Shown: positions 16,529-25,210 of the stretch, in pieces
Numbering within the stretch: the stretch's first letter is position 1
Layout of the letters: each line of letters opens with the position of its first letter
NCBI GenBank assembly: GCA_943789135.1
Contig: CALSSY010000011.1
Coordinates: forward strand, 1-41,738
From: an uncultured Bacteroidia bacterium
Lineage (GTDB): Bacteria > Bacteroidota > Bacteroidia > NS11-12g > UBA955
Length of the DNA stretch: 41,738 nt
Direction: 5' to 3'
Program-made: the position numbers and the translations under genes
Notes under the pieces: generated by a model
The model's database searches: none
What the model was told of the DNA's origin: nothing
Seen by the model: only the letters and a program-made list of their open reading frames with translations

Positions 16529-17161
16529 ATGAAAAAGAAAATCGGATTCCTAACCATATTAATCGCGCTGGGTCAAACCTCCTTTTCCCAAAAAGCGGAG
16601 TTCAATGGTGCCAATCAGTTTTATGGGGAATTGGGTACGCATGTTTTATTTTCTCAACTCGACGGCGACGGTGCTTCAGGATATAATAAATTCGGACTCC
16701 AACTGCAGGCATTGGTTGGATATACCCTAAACAACCAGGAAGCCTTAGAATTCAGTTTAGGATTTTCAGAACGCGGCTCGCGTAAAGGAATTGATCCTGA
16801 AAATAGTGACTTTCGGATATTTCATATTCGACACCAATGGTTGGAAACAGGGGTGTATTATGCCCGTTACTTTGAGGGTATTTTGGCCCATGCCGGATTG
16901 AGAGGCACATATTTAATTGCTGCTGAAGAATCGGAAGGTTTTGATCCCAATATAGAAAGCGGCATGCGCAAGATAGGGGCTTTAGCCGAGCTTGGACTGC
17001 GCTATCCTTTAAATGAAAATTGGTCCGTATCGGCCAATGCATCCTACAGTGTTTTTTCCTTGCTAAAAAACGATAACAGCACGTTTTTGCCCAACTCGCT
17101 GTATCGCTCGGCTGGATTATTCTCTAATAATATTGGAATCGGTATTATTTTTACCCCATGA
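16529..17161 (+). CDS. outer-membrane beta-barrel protein (PorT/OmpX-like)
   Basis: 210 residues from the ATG at 16529, the Met that begins a good signal peptide: MKKKIGFLTILIALGQTSFS, then Q. An in-frame start 18 bases earlier adds a non-typical leader. The mature part alternates polar and aromatic residues over roughly eight strands and ends in IGIGIIFTP, as in small outer-membrane barrels. A Gly-Asp-rich loop (DGDGASGY) follows the first strand. The stop overlaps the start of the DUF4440-like gene, so the two are likely co-translated. Function unknown. Confidence 0.75.
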   Translation: MKKKIGFLTILIALGQTSFSQKAEFNGANQFYGELGTHVLFSQLDGDGASGYNKFGLQLQALVGYTLNNQEALEFSLGFSERGSRKGIDPENSDFRIFHIRHQWLETGVYYARYFEGILAHAGLRGTYLIAAEESEGFDPNIESGMRKIGALAELGLRYPLNENWSVSANASYSVFSLLKNDNSTFLPNSLYRSAGLFSNNIGIGIIFTP

Positions 17162-17667
17162 AACGTAAATTTCGCTTGGTGGTCGTGCTCTTTATGAGTT
17201 GTATTGGATTCTTTAATCCAATATATGCTCAGAGTCAACCTGATGCAGGATCAAACAAGGTTCAGCATTCAATTCCTCCCGAGAATCCTACCAGAGATTT
17301 AAAAATACAACAAATTTACGACCTCCTAGAGTCACAGTTAAAAGCCTGGAATCAAGGCGATATGAAAGGATATATGCAAGGTTATTGGAATTCAGATTCT
17401 CTGCAATTTATTACAGCGAAAGGTGTAACTATGGGATATGAAACGGTTCTTGCAAACTATTCAAAGTCATTTTCTACACGGGAATTAATGGGTAACTTGA
17501 ATTTTGAGATAACAAAACTAAATTTTTTGGATAACAACTATTTACTCGCACAGGTTGTGGGTACTTGGAAGGTGCAAACCGCGAATAAAACGAGTAATGG
17601 TACTTTTTCGCTGATCATAAAATTCTTCGGGAATACCCCCAAAATCATTATCGATCATACGTTTTAA
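17158..17667 (+). CDS. exported DUF4440 / SnoaL-like protein
   Basis: 169 residues. Residues 1-25 are a signal peptide ending IYAQ. The rest fits the NTF2-like DUF4440 fold: a first helix IYDLLESQLKAWNQGDMKGYMQGYW, then SDSLQFITAKGVTMGYETVLANY, and three closing beta strands. Proteins of this family are small cone-shaped dimers with a ligand pocket, some enzymatic and most uncharacterised. It starts inside the stop of the barrel gene (ATGA) and is followed 6 bases later by a membrane glycosyltransferase, suggesting one transcript. Confidence 0.78.
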   Translation: MKRKFRLVVVLFMSCIGFFNPIYAQSQPDAGSNKVQHSIPPENPTRDLKIQQIYDLLESQLKAWNQGDMKGYMQGYWNSDSLQFITAKGVTMGYETVLANYSKSFSTRELMGNLNFEITKLNFLDNNYLLAQVVGTWKVQTANKTSNGTFSLIIKFFGNTPKIIIDHTF

Positions 17668-17673
17668 TTCAAT

Positions 17674-19108
17674 ATGTCTTTGGTGGTCAGAAATAAGTGG
17701 ATAGTTCTTATTTTACTCTTGCAAGTAGTGATTCATTTGCCATTTATGAATCGCGTGGCTATGGGGAATCACGTTTGGAGACAAGTGAATACCTTGGCAG
17801 TTGCTAAGAATTACTACGAGAAGGATATGAATATTTTATATCCGCGCATCGATAAAAATTACGGAACCAATGGTAGTTACCGGACCTCAGTTCACTTCTT
17901 ATGATTATACTTTAGCTTTGATTTACAAGGTTTTTGGATTTTCAGAAACGGCGCACCGTTGGTTTAGTTTGATTATTTCGCTATTTGCCATTTGGGGTAC
18001 GTTTGCGGTAATTAGTTTGTATTTTCCCAATAAAAATGCCCCAGCTTGGGGTGCATTGGCTCTGATTGGAATCCCGGAATTTTATTATTACAGCATTGCG
18101 GCAGTTCCTGATTTATTGGCTTTAGCCGCAATGGTTTGGGGCTGGCGATGGTTTTATCGGTATTTGGAATCCAAACAATTTACGGATGCTCTAATCACGG
18201 GCATCTTATTAGCCCTTGCCGGCATGACCAAGTTGATGTTTTTGGTTCCTGGATTTGTCTTCTTGGGAGAAATTATTCGAAGAAAAGCTTGGGATAAAAA
18301 ACTCTTATTCGGATTTAGCTTAGTGGGGGCTATTTCCTTGGGAGGATCTTTGCTTTGGTATTTATGGGCAAAATATTTAACGAGCATAAATGGAATTGAG
18401 GAATTTGTCCATGCCATTCGATTTAAAGAAAATTGGGAACAAATTTTTGCCGTCTTTTTCAAAAACGCAAGTTCTGACTTCATGGAAACTTGGGTCGGAT
18501 ATCCCTTGGTAATTCCAGTGGTTTTGGGAATTGCATGGATATTGAAATACCATCGATATGATTTAAGGCTTCTTTTATCACTGATGGCGGCTACTCTCTA
18601 TTATGTATTCATGCAGCATCAATTGGAACATCACGGTTATTATATATTGTTGTTTGTGCCCTTTATTGCATTGGCTATTGCGGCTTTGATTCGATCCAAT
18701 GAAAGTGTAAAAAAGTTAAAAATATGGGGAGTGCTAATTGCACTAGCACCGGTATGGTCTCTCATACGTATGTCGCACAATTTTAATTCGGGAAAAGCCG
18801 GAATGCCCTCGGTGTTTACCGAAACAGAATCGCGGACCCAGATGCAAATGCGGAGCAAATCCGAAGATTTATGGATTGTTGGTCCCGATCAATCCGGTTG
18901 TGTTTCTTTTTATTATTTGGGCGCTAAAGGATTTCCTTGGTATAATTTGAACGATCGACCTTCAGAATTCTCGAGGTTTAGAAGTATGGGAGCGAAAGGC
19001 ATCATTACCGATTCTGAAAAGGAAGCTTTGGACTATTGCCGTAAGGAGAATTTGAAAGTGGAACGCATCTATGAATATAAGAATTGGGTTTGGTTGAGAT
19101 TTATTTAA
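17674..19108 (+). CDS. GT-C glycosyltransferase (ArnT/PMT-like), one frame break
   Basis: About 477 residues once corrected, a polytopic inner-membrane protein. An N-terminal transmembrane helix is followed by a periplasmic loop, NHVWRQVNTLAVAKNYYEKD, where GT-C enzymes keep catalytic acidic residues. About ten further hydrophobic segments and a soluble C-terminal domain (DLWIVGPDQSGCVSFYYLG) follow. The frame breaks at about 17875: one extra A separates NYGTNG from VTGPQFTSYDYTLALIY. It probably moves a sugar from a lipid carrier to protein or lipid at the periplasmic face. Substrate not determinable. Confidence 0.78.
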
Positions 19109-19125
19109 AAATATTCGAGCAAGCA

Positions 19126-19156
19126 TTGTTTTGAGAATTAGATTTATGTATATTTG
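19126..19156 (+). promoter_or_regulatory. rplS promoter: TTG-N20-TATATTTG
   Basis: A TTG at 19126-19128 and a perfect TATATTTG at 19149-19156, separated by 20 bases, match the phylum consensus. The rplS ATG follows 23 bases later. Confidence 0.65.
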
Positions 19157-19179
19157 CACCCCGATTTGAAACGAAAATC

Positions 19180-19530
19180 ATGAACTTAATAGTAAATAGC
19201 ATCACTCAAGAAACGTTGCGTACCGATTTACCTGACTTTAAGGCGGGTGACCGTATCACAGTTTTTTATAAGATCAAGGAAGGTAGTAAAGAGCGTATTC
19301 AGCAGTTCCAAGGAGACGTTTTACAACGCCGTAATTCTGGTGTAAACGAAATGTTTACCGTTCGTAAAATATCTAATGGAGTGGGAGTGGAGCGTATTTT
19401 TCCATTGCACAGTCCTTACATCGATAAAATCGAAGTAAACCGTCACGGTAAAGTGCGTCGTGCTCGTATTTTCTACTTGCGTGAGCAAATTGGTAAGAAA
19501 GCTCGTATCAAGGAGCGTCGTATCAAATAA
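19180..19530 (+). CDS. rplS: 50S ribosomal protein L19
   Basis: 116 residues. Family blocks are clear: [56 protein letters not shown] and [21 protein letters not shown]19 sits at the interface of the two ribosomal subunits. The gene has its own promoter and a strong terminator, so it is expressed alone, apart from the rimM-trmD operon it joins in many other bacteria. Confidence 0.97.
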   Translation: MNLIVNSITQETLRTDLPDFKAGDRITVFYKIKEGSKERIQQFQGDVLQRRNSGVNEMFTVRKISNGVGVERIFPLHSPYIDKIEVNRHGKVRRARIFYLREQIGKKARIKERRIK

Positions 19531-19576
19531 AATAGATCTTCATTATGTGGCTCTATTGCCACCAATAAAACATTAC

Positions 19577-19600
19577 AAGGCCCCAACGGGGCCTTTTTTT
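19577..19600 (+). terminator. rplS intrinsic terminator
   Basis: Stem AAGGCCCC / GGGGCCTT with an AAC loop, followed by a run of seven T. It lies 46 bases after the rplS stop. Confidence 0.9.
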
Positions 19601-19724
19601 GTGAAATTCCATTATTTTGTACACTTTTTGCTCAATTAACATAGGGTGTATTAAACTTTAAAAGGGTGAATGCGTCTATTCAACTCAATGCAGGTCATAT
19701 TTGTATAACCCAACAGACCAAATT

Positions 19725-20330
19725 ATGAGTTTGCCAGAACGCAATATTGTAAAAACCGAAATGCGCACCCCCGCGGTAAGTATCAACTTCTCTAAGTTGG
19801 ACGAAGCGCAATTGGTTTCGTATTTTCATAAGCCCATATACACCGAAGATGCTTTCCGTGAGTTGCTGCATCGCTATCAATCCAAAATTTATGCCTACGT
19901 GAGAAACATGGTAATTTCTCGTGAGGATGCAGATGACATTACCCAATTGGTTTTTATTAAAGTTTGGCAAAACTTAAACTCCTTCCGTGGGGAAAGTAAA
20001 TTGAATACGTGGATTTATAGAATCGCTTCCAACGAAACGATCTCTTTTTTAAGAAAAAAGCGTCCAGAGATTGATTTCGATCAGGCGCAAATGTTTATGG
20101 TGGATGCCTTACAACAAGACGAATCCATCTCTGAGCGTGAAATAGAAGCAAAACTTCAAAAGGCACTTTGTTATTTGCCGTTTAAACAAAAACTGGTTTT
20201 TGTTCTTCGCTATTTTGAGGATTTAAACTATGATGAAATCGCAGAGCTAACACAAACATCGGTAAGTGCGCTGAAATCAAGCTATCATCATGCCGTTAAG
20301 AAAATAGAAATTTATTTGGGTGTTTTATAA
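19725..20330 (+). CDS. ECF-type RNA polymerase sigma factor
   Basis: 201 residues from the ATG at 19725. The frame is open from a TTG at 19701, but that codon lies in a CATATTTG promoter-like box. Region 2 spans about residues 42-105: LLHRYQSKIYAYVRNMVI, EDADDITQLVFIKVWQNL and the STxxTW-like SKLNTWIYRIA. Region 4 (about 145-198) has LPFKQKLVFVLRYFEDLNYD and the recognition helix TSVSALKSSYHHAV. Next come a membrane protein, 8 bases downstream, and a secreted small protein. This is the layout of a sigma factor with its membrane-bound regulator. Confidence 0.9.
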   Translation: MSLPERNIVKTEMRTPAVSINFSKLDEAQLVSYFHKPIYTEDAFRELLHRYQSKIYAYVRNMVISREDADDITQLVFIKVWQNLNSFRGESKLNTWIYRIASNETISFLRKKRPEIDFDQAQMFMVDALQQDESISEREIEAKLQKALCYLPFKQKLVFVLRYFEDLNYDEIAELTQTSVSALKSSYHHAVKKIEIYLGVL

Positions 20331-20338
20331 ATAGAGCC

Positions 20339-21286
20339 ATGAATATTGAATTTTCTAAAATCAAAACGCCGTTTCATCCAGACCATCAACAGATGTCTGA
20401 TTTAGCAGCAAGAATTCAAAAGAAAGTGGGTATTGAGGCGCAGGAGTTGTTTGAAAAGCCCGAACTGAAAGAACCTGTAATTCCAAGAAATCCCGTACAA
20501 TTAAGCGTAGAATTTGGTAATTCCTTTGTTTCAGAATCAATGGATGATACGTATATAGAAACTGATGTCCAAACTGAAGTACAGGAAGTTGAGGATACAA
20601 ACATCCATGAATCTCTTGAATCTAGCGTTCCAACTAAAGAGGAACCAAAAAATGAGCTTGTAGAGTCTCAATTTATTGAGAAGCTTAGCATCGAGGAGAA
20701 ATCTCCGCTTAAACAAACCGACGAGACTATTGACGAACCTACAGCAGAAGAACTTGAAGCTGAAAAGATTAGATCTGCAGAAGTTGAACGTAAACGGGCC
20801 GAGGCAGCAGCTCGCTATGCGGCATTATTAGACGAATCTCGTGCCGATTACATACCCATATCCAATCAAGTGCCAGAGAAAGAAACCAAAGGACTTCCAT
20901 GGGCGAGTATTTTAGGTGTGGTAGCATCTTTTGCAGCAATAGCAACGGCATGGTGGGTTTGGAGTTTGATTCAAGCACCAATGAGTATTGAACAAGTTGC
21001 AGAAAAGAGTCGTATATCGGCAGCATCGGTGACTCCAGTAGTCGCTGTTTATAATTCCTCTGTTAATAATAAAGAAGAAAGTCTTGTCGAATTAGATGAA
21101 CTTCCAACAGGAAGCCAACTGGTTGCCGATTTGATTTTTAATGATAATAATCCTACCTCGTCAGTATCCCTACCTCATTTTACCAATATGGATGAACAAT
21201 CGAAAGTGAGCATGGTAGAATTAGAAAATAACGGTCTGGTTCTTATGGAACTTGAGGATGAAATTTTCTCCAATGAATGGTTATGA
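20339..21286 (+). CDS. single-span membrane protein, candidate anti-sigma factor
   Basis: 315 residues, no family recognised. Residues 1-185 are highly charged and probably cytoplasmic. They include an acidic Glu-rich middle (about 75-145) and a helical stretch EKIRSAEVERKRAEAAARYA. Residues about 186-210 form one transmembrane helix (GLPWASILGVVASFAAIATA). The remaining 100 or so residues would be periplasmic. The cytoplasmic-TM-periplasmic layout, directly behind an ECF sigma gene, is that of an anti-sigma factor. However, no zinc anti-sigma motif (HxxxCxxC) is present, so this is inferred from position and topology only. Confidence 0.6.
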   Translation: MNIEFSKIKTPFHPDHQQMSDLAARIQKKVGIEAQELFEKPELKEPVIPRNPVQLSVEFGNSFVSESMDDTYIETDVQTEVQEVEDTNIHESLESSVPTKEEPKNELVESQFIEKLSIEEKSPLKQTDETIDEPTAEELEAEKIRSAEVERKRAEAAARYAALLDESRADYIPISNQVPEKETKGLPWASILGVVASFAAIATAWWVWSLIQAPMSIEQVAEKSRISAASVTPVVAVYNSSVNNKEESLVELDELPTGSQLVADLIFNDNNPTSSVSLPHFTNMDEQSKVSMVELENNGLVLMELEDEIFSNEWL

Positions 21287-21789
21287 AGAAAGCGACACTT
21301 TTTTTAGGCATGTTGATTTTGGGTGTAACCAGTTTTGCCCAACAATTCGATAGCGATAATGCAGAAAAAATCGATGCCGTAAAAGAATACAGACAACAAC
21401 TTTTTAAAGAAAAATTAGATTTAAACGATAAACAGCTCGAAGGATTTCTTAAGGTTTACAATATGCAGCAAATTGAACTGCGGGGTGCTAAAAGAACTTT
21501 TAGAAAGAAATGGTATACGTTTGATATTGATAAACTCAATGAGAATCAGGCAAAAGAATATTTTGAAGATGCCATAGCCCTTCAAAAAAAAGAACACGAT
21601 TTGATTTTGGAATTTGCGCCGAAGTTAGCCCAAGAGATAGGTTGGTCTAAAGTAGTACGCGTAAAAAAGGTAGAAAGAGAGATAAAGCCGCTTTTATTGG
21701 AAAAAGCGAATGAATTGAAAATTGAAAAGAAACGCCGTTCTGCTTCTAAAAAAGCAAAAAGCGCAACTGGAAAAAACCGAAAACCTTAA
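21283..21789 (+). CDS. small periplasmic helical protein, Spy/CpxP-like in layout
   Basis: 168 residues from the ATG at 21283, which overlaps the upstream stop (ATGA). An in-frame ATG two codons earlier (21277) is less likely. A signal peptide ends in SFAQQ. The mature protein is nearly all helix and strongly charged: KIDAVKEYRQQLFKEKLDLN, then DKQLEGFLKVYNMQQIELRG and later helices. A Lys-rich tail (KKRRSASKKAKSATGKNRKP) ends it. Helical periplasmic stress proteins such as Spy or CpxP look similar, but I see no LTxxQ motif. As the third gene of the sigma unit it may sense or buffer the stress that the unit responds to. Confidence 0.6.
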   Translation: MKKATLFLGMLILGVTSFAQQFDSDNAEKIDAVKEYRQQLFKEKLDLNDKQLEGFLKVYNMQQIELRGAKRTFRKKWYTFDIDKLNENQAKEYFEDAIALQKKEHDLILEFAPKLAQEIGWSKVVRVKKVEREIKPLLLEKANELKIEKKRRSASKKAKSATGKNRKP

Positions 21790-21830
21790 GTTGTCTGAAT
21801 GTTAAATCATTGTTAACATTTACTTAGTTA

Positions 21831-21864
21831 AGGGCCCATAGAGATATGGGCTCTTTCGTTTTAA
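21831..21864 (+). terminator. putative terminator of the sigma-factor operon
   Basis: AGGGCCCATA, GAGA loop, TATGGGCTCT (one G-T wobble), then TTTCGTTTTA. It lies 41 bases after the last gene of the unit. Confidence 0.7.
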
Positions 21865-22016
21865 TACATAATTCAAATTGTTTAGGACCATGATTTCCAT
21901 TGATTTTATTGAATCTTTTTCCAGCTGCCTAAACAGATGACCTACTTCTGACACGAACTCGGGATTTAACAAATATTGAATTAAGGTTTATTTCGTTTGT
22001 AGATAAACAAATTCGC

Positions 22017-22047
22017 TTGTTTAAAAGTCCCCACGGGGTTATTATTG
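22017..22047 (+). promoter_or_regulatory. putative promoter of the exbB-exbD-tonB operon
   Basis: TTG at 22017-22019 and TATTATTG (one mismatch from TAnnTTTG) at 22040-22047 with 20 bases between. The exbB ATG is 30 bases downstream. Confidence 0.4.
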
Positions 22048-22077
22048 CAACATTTTAACAACAATCTGTACAATACA

Positions 22078-22926
22078 ATGAGTAATCAGAAAAACACCAA
22101 GAAGTCAGGAAGGAATCTATTCGCCGCTTATTTTGCTGGTGCTTCCATCCTTGTAGCCCTATTAACGGGTGTCGTAATTTTTATGTTTATCATGGGTAAT
22201 CCCGAGCAATTTCGAAGGCGCTGGTCTGAAGCCCGAGGATATCGTTGAAAAGGGCCACCCAAAGAACATTTTAGGTATCATCCACCGCGGAGGCGTATAA
22301 TCGTGCCCTTGCTTTTGGCCGTAAACATTACCGTTATTATCGTGAGCATTGAGCGTTTCATCACCCTTGGCTGCTGCTGCAGGAAAAGGTAACGCTAGTG
22401 AGTTCGTTCACAAAATGCAGGCCATGTTGGCCAACAACGACCTCGATGGCGCTATCAAAGCTTGTGATCTGCACAGCAAGGTTCTCTCGCCAACGTGGTT
22501 AAGAGCGGTTTGACTCGATATACAAGATTGTTAAAGGTAACGATTCGTTGAATCGCGACGAGAAAGAAAGCTGCTATCGAAAAGGAGTTGGAAGAAGCAA
22601 CCAGTTTAGAGCTTGCCTATGCTTGTCTCGCAACTTGGTTAGTTGTTTCGACTTGTGCGTCTGTAGGTACCCTTATCGGTTTGATAGGAACGGTATTCGG
22701 TATGATTCGTGCATTCGCCGCTTTGGCAAATGCTGGTGCTCCTGATACAGCCGCTCTTGCAACAGGTATCTCTGAGGCATTGGTAAACACAGCCTTTGGT
22801 ATTATCGCATCTACTTTAGCAATTATATCGTACAACTTTTTCAGCAACCGTATAGACGGTATGACGCATTCTATGGACGAAGCTGGATACTCAATCGTAT
22901 CTAACTTCCAAGCAAATGCTGCTTAA
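22078..22926 (+). CDS. exbB: ExbB/TolQ/MotA proton channel subunit, many frame breaks
   Basis: Proton-channel component that powers TonB. Segments in different frames align in order: MSNQKNTKKSGRNLFAAYFA with the first membrane helix, GLKPEDIVEKGHPKNILGII, IVPLLLAVNITVIIVSIERF, NASEFVHKMQAMLANNDLDG, EEATSLEL, and an intact end CASVGTLIGLIGTVFGMIRA with ALVNTAFGIIASTLAIISYN. Frame breaks occur near 22208, 22300, 22370, 22480, 22522, 22565 and 22610-22640. The total length fits about 280 residues with nothing missing. The following exbD and tonB genes are largely intact, so I take these as sequence errors in a poor stretch. The start is the ATG at 22078; an earlier in-frame start at 22045 lies on the promoter. 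Confidence 0.82.
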
Positions 22927-22976
22927 GGTTCATTTACCTTTATTTAATTTAACGTATAAAAGAAAAACATTAAGAC

Positions 22977-23657
22977 ATGCCTAAAGTAAAAATGCCTCGT
23001 TCAACCCCTGAATTGGATATGACTCCAATGGTGGATTTGGCGTTTCTTTTGGTTACGTTTTTTATGTTGACTTCAAGTTTCCGGGCACCTGAACCCATCA
23101 TTTTAGATCCACCCTCTTCAACAACGGAGCAACAAATACCCAAGCAGGTGTTTTTGATCCTAATCGACGAAGACGGAAGGGCATTTGTAGATGTTACCAA
23201 TGCAACGGTAAAATCAAAAGTGTTGAAAAAGATGATGTCGCAATTTAAAACCGGAGGACTTTCAGAAGAGGATATCAATAAGTTTGCAGGCGTGGGTCCA
23301 ATTGGATTGCGCATGGCCGAGATACCCGCATTCATGGAGCTTGAATTAACAGAAAGAACCTTATATGAACAACGTGGAGTTCCCTACGATACTGCAGCCG
23401 CAAATATCAAAAATAGCGAACTCTATTATTGGGCATATTTTACCAAAATCGAAGCGCACAACGATTACAAGCAGCGCGAAGAAGAGGCTAAACTTCGGAA
23501 TATGGGATTTGATAAATCGAATTACATACAGTTCGCTATAAAAGCAGCGAGCAATGCTAAATGGGATAAAATTCAGTATATCATTGACGTGTTCCGCGAA
23601 GCGAAAGTAAAAGAATTTCAAATGATAACGGGCTTGGAGAGTGCCCCCGAAATTTAA
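22977..23657 (+). CDS. exbD: ExbD/TolR biopolymer transport protein, long form
   Basis: 226 residues, longer than the usual 130-150. It has a short basic N terminus, then the hallmark ELDMTPMVDLAFLLVTFFML with the proton-carrying Asp in the membrane helix, then a periplasmic domain. The periplasmic part holds VFLILIDEDGRAFVD and an extra region (about residues 85-185) rich in charged helices before the final KIQYIIDVFREAKVKEFQMI strand-helix pair. It follows exbB after 50 bases and precedes a second exbD by 12 bases. Two ExbD subunits per operon are common in this phylum. Confidence 0.9.
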   Translation: MPKVKMPRSTPELDMTPMVDLAFLLVTFFMLTSSFRAPEPIILDPPSSTTEQQIPKQVFLILIDEDGRAFVDVTNATVKSKVLKKMMSQFKTGGLSEEDINKFAGVGPIGLRMAEIPAFMELELTERTLYEQRGVPYDTAAANIKNSELYYWAYFTKIEAHNDYKQREEEAKLRNMGFDKSNYIQFAIKAASNAKWDKIQYIIDVFREAKVKEFQMITGLESAPEI

Positions 23658-23669
23658 TAACGAATCACT

Positions 23670-24298
23670 ATGGCAGAAATACAACAAAGTAGTGGCGGTG
23701 GCGACGGTAAAAAAAGAGCCAAAAAGCAAAGTACTCGGGTCGATATGACTCCGTTGGTAGACTTGGCGTTCTTGCTTTTAACGTTCTTTGTTTTGACCTC
23801 TACCTTTTCTAAGCCCAAAGTTTTACGGATGATATTCCCCGAGAAATTGGAAAAAGATAATCCGAATGTGAAACCTCCGGAAATTAAAGACGGTCTTACC
23901 ATACTCCTTACCGCTGATAACAATTTATTTTATTATCAAGGCGCACTTAATAAAGAAACTGAGGTTATCCGTACCGATTACACCAAGAACGGTTTGAGAA
24001 AACTTCTCGTTGATAAAAATGCGCCCCTAATAGAGAAATTGAAGAAGTTACAAATTGAACTGGCCGATTAAAAGAGGGCGATACAGCAAGTCGCAATCGA
24101 ATTGAAAGACAAGCTAAAGACGAACAAATGCAATCTAAATTGGTCGTTTTGGTGAAGCACGATAAAGACGCTACCTACGAGAACGTAATCGATGTAATCG
24201 ATGAGTTTTTGATTACTCAAGTAGCGAAGTATTTCGTGGTTGATCCAGGCTTGGATCCGATGGAAACAGCCAAAATACAAGAGCAATTAAACAACTAA
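23670..24298 (+). CDS. exbD: second ExbD/TolR protein, one frame break
   Basis: About 209 residues once corrected. The membrane helix carries VDMTPLVDLAFLLLTFFVLT, nearly the same as in the gene before it. The periplasmic part includes DGLTILLTADNNLFYYQGAL. The frame breaks at 24068-24075 (one base missing in a T/A run). After it the reading continues GDTASRNRIERQAKDEQMQS, LVVLVKHDKDATYENVIDVI and DEFLITQVAKYFVVD to a stop at 24296-24298, just before tonB. Without the correction a false stop at 24069 truncates the protein before its conserved C terminus. Confidence 0.87.
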
Positions 24299-24301
24299 GC
24301 T

Positions 24302-25132
24302 ATGGAAGAAAACGCATTATCAAAAGTATTCAACCGCTGGGATTTGCCTGATGCACAATCGCGGTTAGATCTAGTTTTTGAAAACCGTTTCAAAGACTAT
24401 GGCGCCTACCAAATAAGGTTGATGTTTAGAAAGTCTCAGGCAATAGCAACAATTGCCGCTTGTGCCTTGGCTATATTGTTTGCTTCAACACCTCGAATTA
24501 TTGATGCTTTATCTACAGGCGAAACTAAAGATCGCAAAACTATCAAAATTGTTACTGATCTAGATTTCGATTCGCCAATCGAAGAGGAAGAGGAAAAGAT
24601 AAAAGAGCCCCCGAAATTGAAAGAGCCAGAACCGGTGGCTCAACAAGCATACGTAGCACCACAAATCAATCCAGATGCTGAAGAAGATGCCCCCATCAAT
24701 CCACCGGATGTGGTTTCAAATACCGGTGTAAAAAATATAGCGGGTATTACAGACCCTACGGCTCCCGATTTAGGTAATGGAGACCAAGGACCTATTTCTG
24801 GTGGTGACGAAGGCCCAACCGCCAATGTAGCCGTTAAAGCTGCGTTTCCGGGTGGTGAAACGGCCTTCCGCGATTACGTGGCTAACGAGTTCCAATACCC
24901 TGTGCGTTGTCAAGACGAAGGTATTAACGGTTCGGTAGTACTTCGTTTTGTGGTAGATCAATCGGGTCGTATCTCTCGTGTAACCGCGATTGAAGAAACC
25001 AAAAGTTGTCCGGAATTTACCGATGAAGCCATCCGCGTGTTGAAACGCTCTCCGCGTTGGATTCCAGGTCAAAACAAAGGTCGTTTCGTCATCTCATGGC
25101 GCGAAATCCCCATTCGTTTAACAGTAGAATAA
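24302..25132 (+). CDS. tonB: energy transducer TonB
   Basis: 276 residues. The cytoplasmic N terminus includes FENRFKDYGAYQIRLMFRKS, a form typical of TonB in this phylum. One membrane helix follows (AIATIAACALAILFASTP). Next comes a periplasmic spacer rich in Glu, Lys and Pro (EEEEEKIKEPPKLKEPEPVA), then a Gly/Pro/Asp linker. The last 95 residues are the TonB C-terminal domain (FRDYVANEFQYPVRCQDEGI, GSVVLRFVVDQSGRISRV, the PRWIPGQNKGR block), which contacts TonB boxes of outer-membrane receptors. It is coupled to exbD with a 3-base gap and is probably the energiser for the receptor at 37958-40258 among others. Confidence 0.94.
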   Translation: MEENALSKVFNRWDLPDAQSRLDLVFENRFKDYGAYQIRLMFRKSQAIATIAACALAILFASTPRIIDALSTGETKDRKTIKIVTDLDFDSPIEEEEEKIKEPPKLKEPEPVAQQAYVAPQINPDAEEDAPINPPDVVSNTGVKNIAGITDPTAPDLGNGDQGPISGGDEGPTANVAVKAAFPGGETAFRDYVANEFQYPVRCQDEGINGSVVLRFVVDQSGRISRVTAIEETKSCPEFTDEAIRVLKRSPRWIPGQNKGRFVISWREIPIRLTVE

Positions 25133-25152
25133 TACGGTACAGATATTTGTTT

Positions 25153-25184
25153 AAGGCCATTTCTTTTGGAAATGGCCTTTTTTT
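25153..25184 (+). terminator. terminator of the TonB operon
   Basis: AAGGCCATTTC and GAAATGGCCTT arms (25153-25163 and 25169-25179) followed by a run of T, 20 bases after the tonB stop. Confidence 0.9.
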
Positions 25185-25196
25185 ATGCGAGAAACG

Positions 25197-25204
25197 TAAC
25201 TTTG
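25197..25204 (+). promoter_or_regulatory. TAACTTTG -7 box of the ABC ATPase gene
   Basis: Perfect TAnnTTTG match, 6 bases before the GTG at 25211. Confidence 0.5.
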
Positions 25205-25210
25205 TTCAAA

